Below are positions 1-5,679 of a stretch of 9,125 nt of DNA, piece after piece; within the stretch, counting starts at the first letter, position 1, and each line of letters opens with the position of its first letter. Location of the stretch: NCBI GenBank assembly GCA_004555335.1, contig SFII01000048.1, positions 1-9,125 of the forward strand. The letters run 5' to 3'. The translations under genes and the position numbers were made by a program. The stretch is from Coriobacteriaceae bacterium. GTDB taxonomy: Bacteria; Actinomycetota; Coriobacteriia; Coriobacteriales; Eggerthellaceae. Under the pieces are notes generated by a model, which saw only the letters and a list, made by a program, of their open reading frames with translations, had not been told where the DNA came from and ran no database searches.

Positions 1-542
1 TGGAAATCGGCGAATCCGTGCGTATTTCCTACGTGGACCAGAACCGCGAGGGCATCGACCCCGACAAGAAGCTGTGGGAAGTGGTTTCCGGCGGCACTGA
101 TTACATGATGGTGGGGGAGACCGAAATCCCCAGCCGTGCATACGTTGCCGCATTCGGTTTCAAGGGTTCCGACCAGCAGAAGCCCGCAGGCGTGCTTTCG
201 GGCGGCGAGCGCAACAGGCTGAACCTGGCGCTTACCCTGAAGCAGGGCGGCAACCTGCTGCTTCTGGACGAGCCCACCAACGACCTCGACGTGGAAACCC
301 TGTCCAGCTTGGAAGCGGCGCTGCTGGACTTCCCGGGCTGCTCCGTGGTGGTAAGCCACGACCGAATGTTTTTGGACCGCATTGCCACCCATATCCTGGC
401 ATGGGAGGGTACCGACGAGAACCCCGGCAATTGGTATTGGTACGAAGGCAACTTCGAGTCCTATCAGAAGGATAGGGAAGCCCGTCTGGGCAAGGAGGCG
501 GCAAAGCCCCATAGGCTCCATCGCAAGCTGACCCGCTACTAG
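1..542 (+). CDS. ettA: Energy-dependent translational throttle protein EttA (ABC-F ATPase), C-terminal part only
   Basis: This is the 3' end of an ABC-F gene that starts before the window; the open frame reads from base 3 and 179 residues are visible (the family is usually about 555). ABC-F proteins have two ATP-binding cassettes and no membrane part; EttA binds the ribosomal E site and gates the first elongation cycles according to ATP/ADP. Visible parts of the second cassette, in order: the ABC signature LSGGERNR (from base 195), Walker B LLLLDEPTNDLDVETL, and the switch-histidine motif VVSHDRMFLDRIATHILAWEG. The NWYWYEGNFESYQKD block and a basic tail ending PHRLHRKLTRY follow, both typical of EttA rather than of Uup or antibiotic-resistance ABC-F proteins. 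A hairpin terminator lies 18 bases after the stop. The family call is secure; the EttA subfamily rests on the C-terminal motifs. Confidence 0.93.
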   Translation, partial: EIGESVRISYVDQNREGIDPDKKLWEVVSGGTDYMMVGETEIPSRAYVAAFGFKGSDQQKPAGVLSGGERNRLNLALTLKQGGNLLLLDEPTNDLDVETLSSLEAALLDFPGCSVVVSHDRMFLDRIATHILAWEGTDENPGNWYWYEGNFESYQKDREARLGKEAAKPHRLHRKLTRY

Positions 543-559
543 TTTTCTGTCGTTCCGAT

Positions 560-589
560 ATCGGCCCGGCTTCAAGCCGGGCCGATTTA
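560..589 (+). terminator. Intrinsic terminator of ettA
   Basis: There is a perfect 11-bp stem (560-570 with 576-586; left arm atcggcccggc) around the five-base loop ttcaa. It is followed only by a short ttat tract, so the U-run is weak, but the stem is very stable and sits 18 bases after the ettA stop codon. Confidence 0.8.
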
Positions 590-613
590 TGCGGCCTGCA
601 ACCCTGCCGTCTT

Positions 614-653
614 GCATAAGGCAAGCCCAGCTGGCGTAAGGCAGGCCCAGCTG
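614..653. repeat. 20-bp tandem direct duplication
   Basis: Bases 614-633 (gcataaggcaagcccagctg) and 634-653 (gcgtaaggcaggcccagctg) are adjacent copies of a 20-base unit that differ at two positions. The second copy runs into an inverted repeat (gcaggc 641-646 with gcctgc 653-658) followed by a T-run at 663-667, which could act as a weak backup terminator. No function is assigned. Confidence 0.75.
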
Positions 654-785
654 CCTGCATGCTTTTTGCCTGTATCCGGTAAAGCGTCTGCTTGAATGCC
701 CCTTTCACCTGCTTGGGTGGCATCGTCCTTATGCCGGGATCCCTCATCCCGCCCTCCCTGCCAGGTAACGCTTTGGCGATTTTCG

Positions 786-814
786 TTGAAATTCCAGCCC
801 GTAAGCCATACGCT
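786..814 (+). promoter_or_regulatory. Possible sigma-70-type promoter for the small membrane protein gene
   Basis: TTGAAA (786-791) is followed after exactly 17 bases by TACGCT (809-814). The -35 matches consensus at five of six bases. The -10 keeps only the three most conserved positions (T, A and final T). It would give a leader of about 60 bases to the ATG at 880. This is a pattern match only. Confidence 0.3.
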
Positions 815-879
815 AAGGAGTACGCGCTTGTTCGGTTGCGGGCAGGCGGGCTCATCCGATATCGATTTAGGTGGTTCGA

Positions 880-1335
880 ATGCCGAAAGATAATTACACG
901 CTTGCGAAGGTCTGCTATTTCATCACCGCGATGTTCGCAGGATTCGCCGCTTTTGCCAATTTCAGGTCCAGCAGGATGGTGCTGGCGGTTGTTTGGGCAA
1001 TCCTCTGCGCGGTCTTCCTGTTTGCGGCCTATAAGATGAAGGTCAACGGTCAGAAGGCAAAGGAAATCGGCATGGTCGACAACTCCAAGGGCGCCCGCAA
1101 GGAGGCAAAGCAGCGTAAGGCCGCATTGCGCGCCGCGGAGCTGGAAACCGCCAAGGACCAGATTGCCAGCCCTGCAGCGGGCGACGGCAACATCGCCTCT
1201 GCTGTAAGCGCCAGCCTGTATTCCTCCAGGGGGGGCAAGAAGAAGCAGTCTGCAGACGCTGCCGATAACGGGCAGGGGGCAGGGGATCGGGCCCAGTCCG
1301 CTGACGAGGCAGCAGACCCTGCGGAAAAGGAATAG
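880..1335 (+). CDS. Small membrane protein of unknown function, two predicted helices and a charged tail
   Basis: I do not recognise this 151-residue protein. Two hydrophobic stretches near the N-terminus (about residues 8-27 and 33-51) are separated by a short FRSSRM turn, suggesting a hairpin in the membrane with both ends on one side. A long polar tail follows, first basic and helical (about 52-95, rich in K, R, A and E: NSKGARKEAKQRKAALRAAE), then a low-complexity acidic, Ala/Asp/Gln-rich end. By the positive-inside tendency the Lys/Arg-rich tail is probably cytoplasmic. The ATG at 880 is chosen because aggtgg (869-874) sits five bases upstream; the in-frame GTG at 871 lies within that ribosome site. 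The gene is monocistronic, bounded by terminators on both sides. It could be an anchor or scaffold protein, but nothing in the sequence shows a function. Confidence 0.7.
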   Translation: MPKDNYTLAKVCYFITAMFAGFAAFANFRSSRMVLAVVWAILCAVFLFAAYKMKVNGQKAKEIGMVDNSKGARKEAKQRKAALRAAELETAKDQIASPAAGDGNIASAVSASLYSSRGGKKKQSADAADNGQGAGDRAQSADEAADPAEKE

Positions 1336-1368
1336 GCTGGGCGAACAGCCGGCAGGTTATCGAAAAGC

Positions 1369-1403
1369 AGACCCGGAGTCCTCATGCGGATTCCGGGTCT
1401 TTT
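1369..1403 (+). terminator. Strong intrinsic terminator after the small membrane protein gene
   Basis: A 13-bp stem with one G-U pair (1369-1381 with 1388-1400) has a six-base loop and runs directly into four T residues (1400-1403). It lies 33 bases after the stop at 1335. Its position argues against translation starts of the next gene at 1384, which lies inside the loop. Confidence 0.88.
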
Positions 1404-1446
1404 CATGGGTTCGCGGTATTACGCCGGGAAGGGGGCGGCTCGTCGA

Positions 1447-1770
1447 ATGGAGCATGAATTCCATTACCTGTATGTTGTCGAATGTGCCGATGGCAGCCTC
1501 TATACCGGTTATGCCGTCGATGTGCCCGCCCGGATTGCCGCTCACAACACCGGGAAGGGTGCCAAGTACACGAGGGCACGTCGCCCCGTGAAGCTGCTGG
1601 CCCAGGCCCGCTTCGAAAGCAAGAGCCGTGCGATGAGCGCCGAATACCATTTCAAAAGGCTTTCGCGCGACCAGAAGGACGCGCTTTTGGCCCGTGCGGC
1701 AAACGAGCCCTTCGAGCGGGTTTTGGAGTGTCTGCTCCCCGGTTTGAAGGGCCCGTTGGATTCTGATTAG
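1447..1770 (+). CDS. GIY-YIG nuclease superfamily protein (UPF0213/YhbQ-like)
   Basis: This 107-residue single-domain GIY-YIG protein matches the small UPF0213 group, typified by E. coli YhbQ, whose cellular role is poorly defined but linked to DNA or nucleic-acid cleavage. Visible motifs: YLYVVECADGSLYTGYA (residues 8-22) supplies the GIY-YIG pair as YVV and YTG. R29 lies at the catalytic arginine position in VPARIAAHN, followed by the group-typical GKGAKYTRARRPVKL. AEYHFKRLSR (65-74) carries E66, the expected metal-binding glutamate. The start at ATG 1447 is preferred because the domain begins right after it and gggaaggggg (1426-1435) lies 11 bases upstream; starts at 1384 and 1405 overlap or abut the terminator. 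Only 43 bases separate that terminator from this start and no good promoter is visible there, so it may depend on readthrough. The 3' end overlaps cysE on the other strand. Confidence 0.85.
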   Translation: MEHEFHYLYVVECADGSLYTGYAVDVPARIAAHNTGKGAKYTRARRPVKLLAQARFESKSRAMSAEYHFKRLSRDQKDALLARAANEPFERVLECLLPGLKGPLDSD

Positions 1771-2690
1771 ACGGTCTCGTACTGGGGACCGGTTTGGGAA
1801 TTTGCCCTGGTATCCACCCTGGTGCTGATGCCGTTCACGGTCACGCGCGAGTTGGGTGGAACGCTTTCGGTGACGAAGGTGGAACCTGCGATGACCGATC
1901 CTTCGCCTACCACGGTCTCGCCGCCCAGGACGCTTGCGTTGGAATAGATAGTCACGTTATCGCCGATGGTGGGGTGGCGCTTGGTTCCCTTCAGGCTCTG
2001 GCCCTTGCGCAGCGAAAGCGCGCCCAAGGTGACGCCCTGGTAGATCTTCACGTGCTTGCCGATCACGCAGGTTTCGCCGATGACCACGCCGGTTGCGTGG
2101 TCGATGAAGAAGTAGTCTCCGATAGTTGCTCCCGCATTGATGTCCACGCCGGTCTTGGTGTGGGCGTATTCGGTCATGATGCGGGGAATCAGCGGTACGT
2201 TGTGCTCGTAGAACACGTGCGCGATCCTATGGACGAAGATCGCGAAGAATCCGGGGTAGGAGTAGATGATCTCTTCCTTGCTGCCGGCAGCGGGGTCGCC
2301 GTCGAAGGCCGCCTGCACGTCCTTGAACAGCCTGCGCTGCAGTTCGGGCAGCTGATAGAAGAAGTCGGAGCAGATGCTGCTGGTTTCTTCCTCGATCTGC
2401 TCGATGGGCTTGCTTGCGCCGTCGCGGAACAGCAGGGCTTCACGCACCTGCGGGTGCATGCGCTGCTCGATGCGGGTGAGGGTTTCGCCGATGAAGTAAT
2501 GCGGGCCCGCACCGCAGGGTGCCTCGGTGCCGAAATAGCGGGGGAAGAGCACTCGCTGCAAATCCTTGAGCATCTCGATGATTTCCGCCCTGCTGGGGAA
2601 ATGGCGGTTGGGGTCATCGAATGCCAGGAACTCCTCGTTGTAGTTCTGGGCGATCTGCTCGATGATGTCGCCGATCTTTTCGTTGAACAC
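1767..2690 (-). CDS. cysE: Serine O-acetyltransferase (CysE/EpsC type)
   Basis: It makes O-acetylserine from serine and acetyl-CoA, the first step of cysteine synthesis in the cytoplasm. The 307-residue protein has an alpha-helical N-terminal region (about 1-175) and a left-handed beta-helix of hexapeptide repeats (about 183-275: GVDINAGATIGDYFFIDHATGVVIGE and onward, split by a loop). D197-H198 in IDHATG and H239 in KRHPTIG match the conserved Asp/His residues of CysE active sites. The length and GALSLRKGQ loop resemble the longer anaerobe-type enzymes rather than the 273-residue E. coli form. The start is a GTG (2688-2690) with an aaagg site about ten bases upstream. The gene is 27 bases downstream of map, probably in the same transcript, and its TAA stop overlaps the GIY-YIG stop by four bases. 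No cysK is visible. No clear terminator is seen after it; any such signal would lie inside the opposing gene. Confidence 0.92.
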   Translation of the reverse strand: MFNEKIGDIIEQIAQNYNEEFLAFDDPNRHFPSRAEIIEMLKDLQRVLFPRYFGTEAPCGAGPHYFIGETLTRIEQRMHPQVREALLFRDGASKPIEQIEEETSSICSDFFYQLPELQRRLFKDVQAAFDGDPAAGSKEEIIYSYPGFFAIFVHRIAHVFYEHNVPLIPRIMTEYAHTKTGVDINAGATIGDYFFIDHATGVVIGETCVIGKHVKIYQGVTLGALSLRKGQSLKGTKRHPTIGDNVTIYSNASVLGGETVVGEGSVIAGSTFVTESVPPNSRVTVNGISTRVDTRANSQTGPQYETV

Positions 2691-2717
2691 TTTCTGCGTG
2701 CCTTTCTATTCCTAGTA

Positions 2718-3602
2718 CTACCAGGAAAGCAGCTCGTAGCCGTCCTCGGTAACCAGGACCTGGACTTCCCACTGGGCGGTGTCCTTGCCGTCTGCGGTGA
2801 CGACAGTCCAGCCGTTAGGATGGCTCATGTTGATTTCCTGGGTGCCTGCATTGATCATAGGTTCGATGGTGAATACCATGCCGGGGACCATCACCATGCC
2901 GGTGTTGGGCTCGCTCACATGGGATACGAAGGGGTCTTCGTGGAAGTCGAAGCCGATGCCGTGGCCGCCGAACTCGCGCACGACGCTGTAACCATGGGTT
3001 TCGGCATGCTGCTTGACCGCAGCGCCCACGTTGCCCAGAAGCTCCCAGGGCTTGACCTGCTCCAGCCCCTTCAGCATGGCCTCGCGGGTAACCTGGACCA
3101 GCTTCTTCCTTTCCTCGGATACCTCGCCGATGCAGAACATGCGGCTGGAGTCTGAATAGTAGCCGTCCAGGATGGTGGAGCAGTCCACGTTGACGATGTC
3201 GCCTTCCTTCAGGACGTCGTCCTTGGAGGGGATGCCGTGGCAGACCACTTCGTTGATGCTGGTGCAGACGCTCTTGGGGTAGCCTTCGTAGCCCAGGTCG
3301 GCGGGGGTGCCGCCGTGCTCGATGGTGTAGTCGTATACCCACTGGTCGATCTGCTCGGTGGTGACGCCGGGGCCGATGTGATCGGCAACATAATCCAGGA
3401 TGCCGATGTTGATTTCGGCACTGCGCTTGATGCCCTCGATGTCGTGCGGGCCCTTCAGCGTGTCATGGTAGGGCAGCAAAAAGCCCTGCTCGTAGAGCTC
3501 TTCCATGTGCACGTCGAAGGCTGCGTGGCACTTCTTGTATTTCTTACCGCTTCCACACCAACAGGCGTCGTTGCGGCCGAGTCTGGGTTTATCCCAATAC
3601 AT
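2718..3602 (-). CDS. map: Methionine aminopeptidase type I with N-terminal SEC-C zinc motif
   Basis: It removes the initiator methionine from nascent proteins. The 294-residue protein has two parts. Residues 7-27 form a SEC-C-like zinc knuckle (GRNDACWCGSGKKYKKCH, with C14, C16, C25 and H26 as likely ligands), the kind of motif that in SecA and related MetAPs aids ribosome or protein contact. The rest is the pita-bread catalytic domain. It has H122 (CHGIP), metal ligands D140 (NVDCSTILDG) and D151 (YSDSSRMF), H214 (GGHGIG), E247 (FTIEPM) and E279 (QWEVQVLVT). All five family metal ligands are present, so it should be active. The ATG at 3602 has gaaagga a few bases upstream. It precedes cysE by 27 bases and follows the metal-sensor gene after 81 bases containing a hairpin. 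Confidence 0.95.
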   Translation of the reverse strand: MYWDKPRLGRNDACWCGSGKKYKKCHAAFDVHMEELYEQGFLLPYHDTLKGPHDIEGIKRSAEINIGILDYVADHIGPGVTTEQIDQWVYDYTIEHGGTPADLGYEGYPKSVCTSINEVVCHGIPSKDDVLKEGDIVNVDCSTILDGYYSDSSRMFCIGEVSEERKKLVQVTREAMLKGLEQVKPWELLGNVGAAVKQHAETHGYSVVREFGGHGIGFDFHEDPFVSHVSEPNTGMVMVPGMVFTIEPMINAGTQEINMSHPNGWTVVTADGKDTAQWEVQVLVTEDGYELLSW

Positions 3603-3655
3603 GGTGATCCTTTCGCAAAATAGCTTGCTTGATTCTTCTCGCGGAACATGATAAT

Positions 3656-3674
3656 GCCCCAGGCTACGTGGGGC
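3656..3674 (-). terminator. Hairpin between the metal-sensor gene and map
   Basis: Bases 3656-3661 (gcccca) pair with 3669-3674 (tggggc) around a seven-base loop. The hairpin lies ten bases beyond the regulator's stop on the minus strand. The tract after it reads attatcat, so termination would be partial at best. A TATCAT (-10-like, plus positions 3648-3653) follows without a good -35. The element might be a weak terminator, an attenuator or an mRNA end-stabilising hairpin within an arsR-map-cysE transcript. Confidence 0.35.
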
Positions 3675-3683
3675 GGATGGTTT

Positions 3684-4091
3684 TTATTCGCAGATGTGGC
3701 TCATTCCCTGTTCCAACATGGTGTAGACATGGGCGTCTGCGAGGGAGTAGATGACATTCTTGCCGTCTCGTTGGAATTTCACCAGGCGGGCCTGCTTCAG
3801 GATGCGCAGCTGGTGGGATGCGGCGCTCTGCGATGCCCCGATCGCAGCGGCGATGTCGGCGACGCAGCGCTCGGTGTTCATGAGGGAGTAGAGGATCTTG
3901 ATCCTGGTGGTATCGGAGAAGACCTTGAATAGGTCGGCAAGGTCGTACAGGATCTCCTCATCGGGGATCTCGAGCGTATCGATTTCTGCGTGCGGCAGAT
4001 GGCAGCTGCAGGCGTGCCCTTCGGCGGCCGCGTTTGCTGCGGGATTGCCGTCTGCCGGTTGCTGGATTCCTGGCTTCTTCGCATCTTCCAT
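3684..4091 (-). CDS. ArsR/SmtB-family metal-responsive repressor
   Basis: This 135-residue winged-helix regulator of the ArsR-SmtB family binds DNA as a dimer and normally leaves its operator when metal binds. The helix-turn-helix is CVADIAAAIGASQSAASHQLRILKQARLVKFQRDGKNVIYSL (about 76-117). Both known zinc-site patterns can be read. The C-terminal alpha-5 pattern is D119-x-H121 with H132 and E135, the same spacing as SmtB D104, H106, H117 and E120. The alpha-3N pattern is C76-V-A-D79, like SmtB C61-V-G-D64, with an N-terminal CSCHLPH cluster (C28, C30, H31, H34) that could complete it. The start at ATG 4091 is chosen because ggagg lies six bases upstream; an in-frame ATG 39 bases further up has no comparable site. 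Zinc, cadmium or another divalent metal is inferred. No efflux or uptake gene is adjacent; the divergent gene is ddh. Confidence 0.9.
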   Translation of the reverse strand: MEDAKKPGIQQPADGNPAANAAAEGHACSCHLPHAEIDTLEIPDEEILYDLADLFKVFSDTTRIKILYSLMNTERCVADIAAAIGASQSAASHQLRILKQARLVKFQRDGKNVIYSLADAHVYTMLEQGMSHICE

Positions 4092-4208
4092 GGGTGTCCT
4101 CCATTCGTGTTCCAAAGGCGATTCTCTCACATCCGATGGGCTTTCCGGCTCAGTGGCGCCGTTTCGGCGAAAAGCTTCGAATGGCTGGGAAAGAATAAGC
4201 GTTTTCCT

Positions 4209-4237
4209 TTGCGATTCATTATGAATAACGCGTTAAT
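4209..4237 (+). promoter_or_regulatory. Possible promoter reading toward ddh
   Basis: TTGCGA (4209-4214) and GTTAAT (4232-4237) are 17 bases apart and each match consensus at four of six positions. The palindrome at 4214-4226 occupies the spacer, where a bound repressor would block RNA polymerase. It implies a ddh leader of about 175 bases. Confidence 0.3.
4214..4226. promoter_or_regulatory. Palindrome attcat-t-atgaat, candidate operator
   Basis: The 13-base sequence attcattatgaat is a perfect palindrome around its central t. A second palindrome, taacgcgtta (4226-4235), abuts it. AT-rich palindromes containing TTCA/TGAA half-sites are typical of ArsR/SmtB-family operators, and this one lies between the divergent regulator and ddh. 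It falls in the spacer of the possible ddh promoter and just upstream of a TATTCT box for the regulator. Binding by the regulator is inferred from position and symmetry only. Confidence 0.4.
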
Positions 4238-4420
4238 ACGCCCCCATGCAGAGGGGGGAAGGCAGATTTGTCGAGGATACTTACATGCAGGATAATCGAG
4301 CGGCTGTATTCGGGCTGCTTGCTCCGTATCTTGGAATGCGGTTCACCGCAGCGGCGATCTTCTTGGTCGGGACCGCGTGTTTTGCGCGGACGCTGCTGGA
4401 AAGTATGAAAGGTGAAAGAA

Positions 4421-5404
4421 ATGGAAAAGATCCGCGTAGGCATCCTGGGCTACGGCAACCTGGGCCGTGGTGTGGAAATGGCGATTACCCAGAATCCCGA
4501 CATGGAACTGGTCGGCGTGTTCACCCGCCGCAACCCCGAAGACCTTCAGATCGCAACCGAGGGCGTTCCTGTTCGCTCCGCTGCCGATTTGGATGCTGGC
4601 GTTGACGGCATCGATGTCCTGATCCTGTGCGGCGGCAGCGCGACCGACCTGCCCAAGATGACCCCCGCATATGCAGGCAAGTACAACGTGGTCGACAGCT
4701 TCGACAACCACGCGAACATCCCCGCTCACTTCGCCGCCGTCGACGCGGCTGCCGGCGAAGGCGGCAAGCTGGCGCTGATCAGCTGCGGTTGGGACCCGGG
4801 CCTGTTCAGCCTGAACCGCATGATGGGCAACTGCTTCCTGCCTGATGGCACCGACTACACCTTCTGGGGCAAGGGCGTAAGCCAGGGTCATTCCGATGCG
4901 ATCCGCCGCATTCCCGGCGTCGCCGATGCGAAGCAGTACACCATTCCCGTCGATGCCGCAATCGAGGCTGTGCGCGCCGGCGAGGATCCCGAGCTCACCA
5001 CCCGCCAGAAGCATCTGCGCGAGTGCTGGGTGGTTCTGGAGGAAGGCGCCGATGCCGATGCCGTGCGCGAGGCTATCGTCACCATGCCCAACTACTTCGA
5101 GCCCTACGACACCACCGTCAACTTCATTTCCCAGGAAGAACTGGACCGCGACCATGCGGCAATGCCCCACGGCGGCTTCGTGATGCGTTCTGGCAAGAGC
5201 GCATGCGGAAACCGCTTCCTGATCGAGTATGCGTTGAAGCTGGATTCCAACCCCCAGTTCACCGCGCTCGTGCTGGTCGCGTACGCCCGTGCAGTCGCCC
5301 GTCTGGCCCAGGAAGGCCAGAAGGGTGCCCGTACCGTATTCGATGTTGCCCCCGGCTATCTGAGCCCCCGCACTGCAGACGACCTGAGGAGCAATTTCCT
5401 GTAA
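4421..5404 (+). CDS. ddh: meso-Diaminopimelate D-dehydrogenase
   Basis: It catalyses reversible NADPH-dependent conversion between L-tetrahydrodipicolinate plus ammonia and meso-diaminopimelate, a one-step branch of lysine and peptidoglycan precursor synthesis. The 327 residues compare with 320 in the Corynebacterium glutamicum enzyme, and the sequence aligns along its whole length from memory. The Rossmann motif is GILGYGNLGRGVE (8-19) and the dinucleotide-phosphate binding stretch is VFTRR (33-37). Other family blocks are CGGSATDLP (70-78), DSFDNH (92-97), SCGWDPGLFS (121-130), FWGKGVSQGHSDAIRRIPGV (148-167), a MPHGG loop and a C-terminal EYALKLDSNPQFT. The ATG at 4421 has aggtg six bases upstream; an in-frame GTG at 4412 overlaps that site. 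The gene stands alone, between the divergent metal sensor and a strong terminator. Direction in vivo (synthesis or breakdown) cannot be told from sequence. Confidence 0.95.
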   Translation: MEKIRVGILGYGNLGRGVEMAITQNPDMELVGVFTRRNPEDLQIATEGVPVRSAADLDAGVDGIDVLILCGGSATDLPKMTPAYAGKYNVVDSFDNHANIPAHFAAVDAAAGEGGKLALISCGWDPGLFSLNRMMGNCFLPDGTDYTFWGKGVSQGHSDAIRRIPGVADAKQYTIPVDAAIEAVRAGEDPELTTRQKHLRECWVVLEEGADADAVREAIVTMPNYFEPYDTTVNFISQEELDRDHAAMPHGGFVMRSGKSACGNRFLIEYALKLDSNPQFTALVLVAYARAVARLAQEGQKGARTVFDVAPGYLSPRTADDLRSNFL

Positions 5405-5433
5405 GGAATCCTCTCCCGATAATCGATCCACTG

Positions 5434-5470
5434 GCAAGGACCTGCGAGTTTTCGCAGGTCCTTGCTGTGT
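5434..5470 (+). terminator. Hairpin terminator of ddh
   Basis: A perfect 14-bp stem (5434-5447 with 5452-5465; left arm gcaaggacctgcga) has the four-base loop gttt and lies 30 bases after the ddh stop. The following tract tgtgttt is only moderately U-rich, but the stem is very strong. Confidence 0.8.
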
Positions 5471-5562
5471 TTCGGCAGAAGAGACGCGTGTTGCGTGCTT
5501 TAGGCAGCTTGTCCGATAGATTATCGCGGAAAGAAATTTCCAGAACCGATTTTCGCGGGTCC

Positions 5563-5591
5563 TTGTTTCTATTTGGGGAAGAAGGTAACCT
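5563..5591 (+). promoter_or_regulatory. Possible promoter for the transporter-thiE operon
   Basis: TTGTTT (5563-5568) is followed after 17 bases by TAACCT (5586-5591). Only three positions of each box match consensus, though these include TTG and the T, A and final T of the -10. If used, transcription would begin just before the hairpin at 5607-5638. This is a weak pattern match. Confidence 0.22.
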
Positions 5592-5606
5592 AGCAAGCAG
5601 AGGGTT

Positions 5607-5638
5607 GAAACGCCCGCGGATTTCCGTGGTCGCGTTTC
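5607..5638 (+). promoter_or_regulatory. Strong hairpin in the leader of the transporter gene
   Basis: gaaacgc (5607-5613) pairs with gcgtttc (5632-5638). An inner ccgcgg (5614-5619) pairs with ccgtgg (5624-5629) with one G-U, around loop attt, leaving a two-base bulge (5630-5631). U-rich bases follow (5645-5660: ctttta, then ttttt) and the ribosome site begins at 5666. The layout resembles a leader attenuator or a regulatory stem rather than a plain end of gene, since ddh already has its own terminator 140 bases upstream. It does not match the TPP riboswitch pattern. Confidence 0.5.
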
Positions 5639-5679
5639 GCCCTACTTTTATAGTCTTTTTCGAATAGGAGGTGCTTTTC

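Larger units (their letters stand above)
543..879. other. Gene-free stretch between ettA and the small membrane protein
   Basis: These 337 bases contain no reading frame with a credible start and protein-like composition. They hold the ettA terminator, a 20-bp tandem repeat (614-653), small hairpins (641-658, and 735-740 with 746-751) and a possible promoter near 786-814. I see no tRNA or recognisable riboswitch. Confidence 0.6.
4092..4420. promoter_or_regulatory. Divergent intergenic region between the metal sensor and ddh
   Basis: These 329 bases hold no convincing gene. They contain an AT-rich core (about 4190-4240) with a palindrome and promoter-like boxes, then about 175 bases of leader before ddh with only small hairpins. 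One, tgcgg-ttca-ccgca near 4337-4350, is typical. A short frame from ATG 4285, with gagga upstream, runs out of frame into ddh; I do not annotate it as a gene. I see no lysine riboswitch signature. Confidence 0.5.

Noticed and set aside
232..1039. Overlapping frames on both strands around 232-855 (minus) and 692-1039 (plus) that could suggest genes in the gap after ettA
   Set aside because: They run antisense to ettA or out of frame through the small membrane protein, have no ribosome site and have arginine/proline-rich low-quality composition.
1384..1386. ATG 1384 as start of the GIY-YIG protein
   Set aside because: It lies inside the loop of a strong terminator; the domain begins only after the ATG at 1447.
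1794..3155. 453-residue plus-strand open frame opposite cysE and map
   Set aside because: Both minus-strand genes carry complete catalytic motifs; the antisense frame is a by-product of high-GC codon use and has no recognisable domain.
4128..4130. Upstream ATG as start of the metal sensor, giving 148 residues
   Set aside because: No ribosome site is visible there, whereas ggagg lies six bases before the ATG at 4091.
4238..4420. Lysine riboswitch ahead of ddh
   Set aside because: None of the conserved L-box core segments can be read in the leader.
4285..4605. Plus-strand frame starting at ATG 4285 with a fair ribosome site
   Set aside because: It overlaps ddh by 185 bases out of frame and its second half is clearly a shadow of ddh. 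It is kept only as a possible leader peptide.
4343..5596. 417-residue minus-strand open frame opposite ddh
   Set aside because: ddh aligns end to end with its family; the opposite frame crosses the ddh terminator and has no domain.
5405..5679. TPP riboswitch ahead of the transporter-thiE operon
   Set aside because: I looked for the conserved ctgaga and related core boxes and did not find them; only a simple bulged hairpin is present.
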